From the NCBI GenBank assembly GCA_955652255.1, contig CATPAW010000051.1, positions 1 through 8,808 on the forward strand: a stretch of DNA of 8,808 nucleotides. The letters run 5' to 3'. Shown here one piece after another: positions 6,583-8,808 of this stretch. The notes beneath the pieces are model-generated. The model ran no database searches. It had not been told where the DNA came from and saw only the letters and a program-made list of their open reading frames with translations. Position 1 is the first letter of the stretch, and every line of letters starts with the position of its first letter. The position numbers and the translations under genes were made by a program. Origin of the DNA: an uncultured Chthoniobacterales bacterium (lineage in GTDB: Bacteria > Verrucomicrobiota > Verrucomicrobiia > Chthoniobacterales > UBA10450).

Positions 6583-6924
6583 GTGATCATGCCATTTAGT
6601 TTTGCCCGATATAAGTTCCAATTGGTGATAACCGCCATGGCGGTCTTGCTGTTGGCAATGGCCGGCTGCGGAAGTCCTTCCCCTGAAATTGTCGGTAAAT
6701 GGCAGATGTCTGGTGGCGACCCAAAAGCAAGCGTTTGGGAATTCTCTGAAACTGGTTCCATTGTGATCGGGAAGACGCGAGGCAGATATAGTCTCGCCGA
6801 CAATAACCGAGTTAAGATTCAGACCCCGTTCGGAACCATGGTTTATCATATGGAATTCTGGGGCGACCACATGATTTTGACAGAGGTCAACGGTGCCAAG
6901 CTTGCGTTTAACAAGATAAAATAA
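6583..6924 (+). CDS. Small lipoprotein, lipocalin-like/DUF5640-type fold possible
   Basis: 113 residues from GTG 6583 (or 111 from ATG 6589; neither has a clear ribosome site). A short basic N-terminus is followed by a hydrophobic stretch (13-27) ending in LAMAGC, a lipobox with Cys29 as the predicted lipidated residue. The product should therefore be anchored in the inner or outer membrane on the periplasmic side. The mature part begins SPSPEIVGKWQMSGG. It has alternating hydrophobic and polar strands with Gly turns (VWEFSETGSIVIGKTRGRYSL, split here as VWEFSETGSI at 46-55) and ends LTEVNGAKLAFNKIK. The order 'x-V-G-x-W ... F-x-x-x-G-x ... Y-x-L ... N-x-x-x-I' is typical of small lipocalin-like beta-barrel lipoproteins (DUF5640-like), but this is inferred from pattern, not alignment. 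Function unknown. No partner gene is adjacent on the same strand. Confidence 0.75.
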   Translation: MIMPFSFARYKFQLVITAMAVLLLAMAGCGSPSPEIVGKWQMSGGDPKASVWEFSETGSIVIGKTRGRYSLADNNRVKIQTPFGTMVYHMEFWGDHMILTEVNGAKLAFNKIK

Positions 6925-6984
6925 AACCGGCGTGATGCCTCGACCTGAGGCCAAAGCCAAAGGGAGACAGGGCGGAGGGCGGAG

Positions 6985-7010
6985 GACAGAGGTCAGCGAT
7001 CAGAAGTCAG
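6985..7010 (+). repeat. TCAG-type dispersed repeat cluster
   Basis: ACAGAGGTCAGCGATCAGAAGTCAG. Positions 6992-7010 match 3701-3719 and 7286-7304 with only two or three differences; the three are the best-conserved copies of the family in this window. Confidence 0.6.
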
Positions 7011-7070
7011 CCGTGTGTGCGTCAAACCGCCTCCGCCCAAGCAGATCTGGGCTGCGTCATCCGCTGTCTG

Positions 7071-7084
7071 CCCGCCATGGCGGG
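7071..7084. repeat. Perfect palindrome CCCGCCATGGCGGG
   Basis: A 14-base perfect palindrome with the same outer arms as the one at 1648-1662. It sits in a spacer, 61 bases downstream of a TCAG-repeat cluster. Confidence 0.4.
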
Positions 7085-7136
7085 TGATCGCGCGACTAAT
7101 CGGGCGTGTCGGTAATTGAGCGAGGAAGCGAGGACC

Positions 7137-7277
7137 ATGAACGGAATCGAAACGAACAACGCATTTATCCCGCCATCAAGCGTGTATATACACTTGTCCT
7201 TAACTTTTCAGGACCCATTGTATCGCGTTTTTAAATCTCGGTTCTCCCGCCGGTTATTTCGATCTTCAGTCGAATGA
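7137..7277 (+). CDS. Possible 46-residue ORF, unrecognised
   Basis: ATG 7137 to TGA 7275-7277, preceded by a purine-rich GCGAGGAAGCGAGGACC that could serve as a ribosome site (AGGA close to the ATG). The product (MNGIETNNAFIPPSSVYIHL...) has no recognisable domain, and its C-terminal third is basic (KSRFSRRLFRSS). It is short, lies among repeats and contains a palindrome, so it may well be chance. Confidence 0.2.
   Translation: MNGIETNNAFIPPSSVYIHLSLTFQDPLYRVFKSRFSRRLFRSSVE
7182..7193. promoter_or_regulatory. Perfect palindrome GTGTATATACAC
   Basis: A 12-base perfect dyad in an AT-rich patch, the kind of half-site arrangement used by dimeric repressors. It is followed by a GTCCT/AGGAC dyad at 7196-7214. 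No gene start lies immediately downstream, so an operator role is only a possibility. Confidence 0.25.
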
Positions 7278-7285
7278 TTCCAGAG

Positions 7286-7310
7286 ATCAGCGATCAGAAG
7301 TGAGAGGTCA
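7286..7310 (+). repeat. TCAG-type repeat overlapping a stop codon
   Basis: ATCAGCGATCAGAAGTGAG followed by AGGTCA. Read on the minus strand, the final TCA (7308-7310) is the TGA stop of the membrane-protein gene, so the repeat directly forms that gene's 3' end. Confidence 0.55.
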
Positions 7311-8000
7311 GCCTGCGTTGCGCTTCATCAGGCGAGCGAAAATACCGATGTGAACTGCGACCAAGAGCGGGACCAGAAAGCCGGGAATCAAGAGCCACGG
7401 CAGGGTCATCATGATGGCCGAGCTGGGTTCCGCGAAAATCAACCGCAGCGGACCAGGCGAAGACGTTGCTCCTAATCCGACCGCGGCGATCAGATCCGCG
7501 ATTCCAATAACATTCCAAATCAATAGAATCCCCCGAGCATTTACGGTCTGTCGATATGCGAGCCACGCGACCGGGACAGCGGTTGCTCCGACAAAGATGT
7601 CGCCCCAGCCGGCGACCGGCGCAAACGGCGCCGGCAAACGGCCGGCCGCGAAGAGAATGACGAAACTCACGCCGAGCAGACGGACTGTGTGCAGGCCAAC
7701 AAGAAGCCAGAGCGGGACGCGATGGAAAGCCTCGCGCAACGATTGGACGCGCGCGACAGTTAGGCAAAGGATCGCGATTGGGAGCGCAATAGCCAAACCG
7801 AGACCGGGCGTGCCAAGCCTATGTTCGTTATAAAGCGCGCGCGTCGCGGCCAAAATTACAACAACGACAAACCAAATGCCGAGCGCGACGGCTAAGCGAA
7901 ATCGCGTCAGCGGATTGGAACCGAATCCAATCGACAAAGCGGCAATGACAATTGCGGCTGAGGCGGTCAATTCAACAGAACCGATGAGGTCAGTGTTCAT
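7308..8000 (-). CDS. Polytopic membrane protein of unknown function
   Basis: 230 residues, about 60% hydrophobic, with roughly seven membrane segments near 8-26, 34-52, 66-84, 96-118, 132-148, 156-176 and 200-224. It ends in a short basic tail (ARLMKRNAG), suggesting a cytoplasmic C-terminus. Charged or polar residues lie in or at the membrane: His104 and Arg107 in GLHTVRLLG, GWGD (131-134), W-N at 162-163, Asp169 in GIADL and Glu191. In a family of this type these would be candidates for a ligand, proton or redox site. I recall similar hypothetical membrane proteins in soil bacteria ending in L-P-W-x-L-I-P-x-F-L-V-P-L-L, but no assigned function. The start at ATG 7998-8000 is well supported by AAGGAGGG 8 bases upstream. 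It is divergent from the mddA-like gene across about 200 bases, so the two may share control. Confidence 0.8.
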   Translation of the reverse strand: MNTDLIGSVELTASAAIVIAALSIGFGSNPLTRFRLAVALGIWFVVVVILAATRALYNEHRLGTPGLGLAIALPIAILCLTVARVQSLREAFHRVPLWLLVGLHTVRLLGVSFVILFAAGRLPAPFAPVAGWGDIFVGATAVPVAWLAYRQTVNARGILLIWNVIGIADLIAAVGLGATSSPGPLRLIFAEPSSAIMMTLPWLLIPGFLVPLLVAVHIGIFARLMKRNAG

Positions 8001-8008
8001 GGTTTATT

Positions 8009-8016
8009 CCCTCCTT
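8009..8016 (-). promoter_or_regulatory. Strong ribosome binding site of the membrane-protein gene
   Basis: AAGGAGGG on the minus strand, 8 bases before ATG 7998-8000; close to the ideal anti-16S complement. Confidence 0.7.
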
Positions 8017-8037
8017 CTTCATTTCGCTTTTCCTGCG

Positions 8038-8059
8038 GCTGCCGCCAAACGCCGGCAGC
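8038..8059 (-). other. 7-bp hairpin in the membrane-protein gene leader
   Basis: Arms GCTGCCG (8038-8044) and CGGCAGC (8053-8059) pair perfectly around an 8-base loop, 38 bases upstream of the membrane-protein start. It could be a leader structure or operator for the divergent pair. Confidence 0.35.
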
Positions 8060-8076
8060 GGAGCAAAAAAGCGGGA

Positions 8077-8106
8077 GCAATAGGTGGATTCTTCATCCGT
8101 TTTCAA
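8077..8106 (-). promoter_or_regulatory. Weak sigma70-like promoter candidate
   Basis: On the minus strand TTGAAA (8106-8101), an 18-base spacer and TATTGC (8082-8077), upstream of the membrane-protein gene. The -10 is poor and the call rests on sequence alone. Confidence 0.2.
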
Positions 8107-8184
8107 TCCTGCGTAATCCTTTAGGCTTGCCGTCCGAATTGTCAGCTGTCAGCCTAGGCGGCGCAGAGGCAGGCGGCAAAACTG

Positions 8185-8191
8185 AAAGGAG
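8185..8191 (+). promoter_or_regulatory. Ribosome binding site deciding the mddA-like start
   Basis: AAAGGAG, 7 bases before ATG 8199. It makes 8199 the start rather than the upstream in-frame TTG at 8127. Confidence 0.65.
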
Positions 8192-8198
8192 ACTTAAT

Positions 8199-8808
8199 AT
8201 GTTTGGTCGAATCATTGCGTTTCTCTACGGACTGGTTTGTTACCTCATCTTCCTGGTGTCATTCTTGTATGCAATCGGTTTCGTCGGCAACGTTATCGTT
8301 CCGGAATCGATTGATTCCGGGTCAGAAGGCCCGCTTGCGCAGGCGCTCATCATCAACGCTGTTTTTACTGAGTCTTTTCGCGGTTCAACACAGCGTGATG
8401 GCTCGCCAATGGTTCAAACGCGCTTGGACGAAGATTGTCCCCGAGCCAGTTGAGCGCAGCACTTATGTTTTATTGGCAAGTCTGATCTTATTACTGCTCT
8501 TTTGGAAATGGCATCCGATGAAAGGGATTGTTTGGAACGTGCATAATCCAAATGGCCACACCGTGCTGCAAGGTCTCTATTGGATGGGCTGGGGCTTGGT
8601 GCTTGTTTCAACTTATCTCATCGATCGTTTCGGTCTCTTCGGCATGAAGCAGGTCTATAACTATTTGGTGGGGAAACATGACGAACCGCCACCTTTTAAG
8701 ACGCCGACTTTGTACAGGATTGTGCGTCATACCCTCTACCTTGGATTCATTACCGCGTTCTGGGCCACGCCCCGCATGACGACGGGCCACCTGTTCTTCG
8801 CCGTGATG
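8199..8808 (+). pseudogene. mddA: Methanethiol S-methyltransferase (MddA-like), frameshifted, partial
   Basis: The first frame reads MFGRIIAFLYGLVCYLIFLV, SFLYAIGFVGNVIVPESIDS, GSEGPLAQALIINAV, then turns to nonsense and stops at 8453. Dropping one T from the run at 8362-8366 restores LLSLFAVQHSVMARQWFKRA and an open frame to the window edge (203 residues visible; family about 250). Conserved family stretches include SIDSGxEGP, FAVQHSVMAR, P-x-P-V-E-R-S-T-Y-V, LFWKWHPM, VSTYLIDRFGLFG and the methyltransferase signature near 171-182 (LYRIVRHTLYLG). MddA is an inner-membrane, SAM-dependent enzyme that methylates methanethiol to dimethyl sulfide, and is related to NnrU and isoprenylcysteine methyltransferases. 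About five membrane segments are visible. Odd points: the usual R-H-P-x-Y-x-G has Thr at the Pro position, and the homopolymer indel could be a read error. The next base after 8808 is not seen, so the end is unknown. Confidence 0.8.

Larger units (their letters stand above)
6925..7307. other. Repeat-rich spacer between lipoprotein and membrane-protein genes
   Basis: Contents in order: a GCCTC/GAGGC hairpin (6937-6951), a terminator candidate without U tract 12 bases after the lipoprotein stop; a GGCGGA-rich run and TCAG repeat (6966-7010); a GCCCA/TGGGC dyad (7034-7052); the palindrome at 7071-7084; a possible 46-codon ORF (7137-7277) containing the palindrome at 7182-7193; and a TCAG repeat that ends in the stop codon of the membrane-protein gene (7286-7310). 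Confidence 0.5.

Noticed and set aside
6438..6803. 121-codon minus-strand ORF with a helix-turn-helix-like tail (FGVTRRVLIYRL)
   Set aside because: Two thirds of it is antisense to the lipoprotein gene; only the short tail looks protein-like, too little to call a gene.
8127..8198. Upstream TTG start for the MddA-like protein
   Set aside because: ATG 8199 has AAAGGAG at ideal spacing and the protein from there matches the family N-terminus; the extra residues are Gly/Arg-rich and non-conserved.
2014..8808. A dimethyl-sulfur gene cluster (DmdB-like ligase plus MddA)
   Set aside because: The ligase motifs fit a broad acyl-CoA synthetase group, the genes are 4.6 kb apart with unrelated genes between, and no other sulfur gene is present.
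1..8808. tRNA genes, CRISPR array, transposase or integrase
   Set aside because: Scanned by eye on both strands; no T-loop-like GGTTCGAATCC, no regularly spaced repeats of CRISPR type and no transposase motifs. The TCAG repeats are too short and irregular for CRISPR.

Overview
The window looks like chromosomal DNA of a soil-type Verrucomicrobiota (possibly near Chthoniobacterales/'Udaeobacter'). This is an inference from memory of that group. It rests on the PocR-domain AraC regulator, a small secreted protein with a poly-Thr stretch, mostly single-gene transcription units separated by long spacers, and many copies of a degenerate TCAG-rich repeat in those spacers. I see no tRNA, rRNA, IS element, integrase or CRISPR array.

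Layout. 1-123: the Lys/Ser/Glu-rich C-terminal tail of an unidentified protein (+). 187-1483 (-): a ClpP-fold serine protease homologue split by a one-base frameshift; read across the shift it keeps Ser, His and Asp of the triad, with about 230 extra residues between His and Asp. 1568-2013: a spacer holding a DUF2283 remnant cut at a GC-rich palindrome. 2014-3582 (+): an intact fatty-acyl-CoA-synthetase-type AMP-forming ligase. 3583-4178: a repeat-rich spacer. 4179-5129 (+): an AraC-type regulator with an N-terminal PocR-like sensor. 5214-5672 (-): an Hsp20 small heat-shock protein, convergent with the regulator. 5951-6279 (-): a small secreted protein with a one-base frameshift, followed by a good intrinsic terminator and preceded by a structured leader. 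6583-6924 (+): a small lipoprotein. 6925-7307: another repeat-rich spacer with a possible 46-codon ORF. 7308-8000 (-): a polytopic membrane protein, divergent from 8199-8808 (+): a methanethiol S-methyltransferase (MddA-like) gene with a one-base insertion in a T run, running off the window.

The genes do not form an obvious pathway. The acyl-CoA ligase belongs to a broad group that includes methylmercaptopropionyl-CoA ligases, and MddA makes dimethyl sulfide from methanethiol, so a sulfur link is conceivable, but the genes are 4.6 kb apart and nothing here demonstrates it. The most unusual items are the ClpP-like protein with an insertion between its catalytic His and Asp, the dispersed TCAG-repeat family that abuts gene 3' ends, and three single-base frameshifts in otherwise well-conserved frames. 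The frameshifts could be true decay or read/assembly errors.
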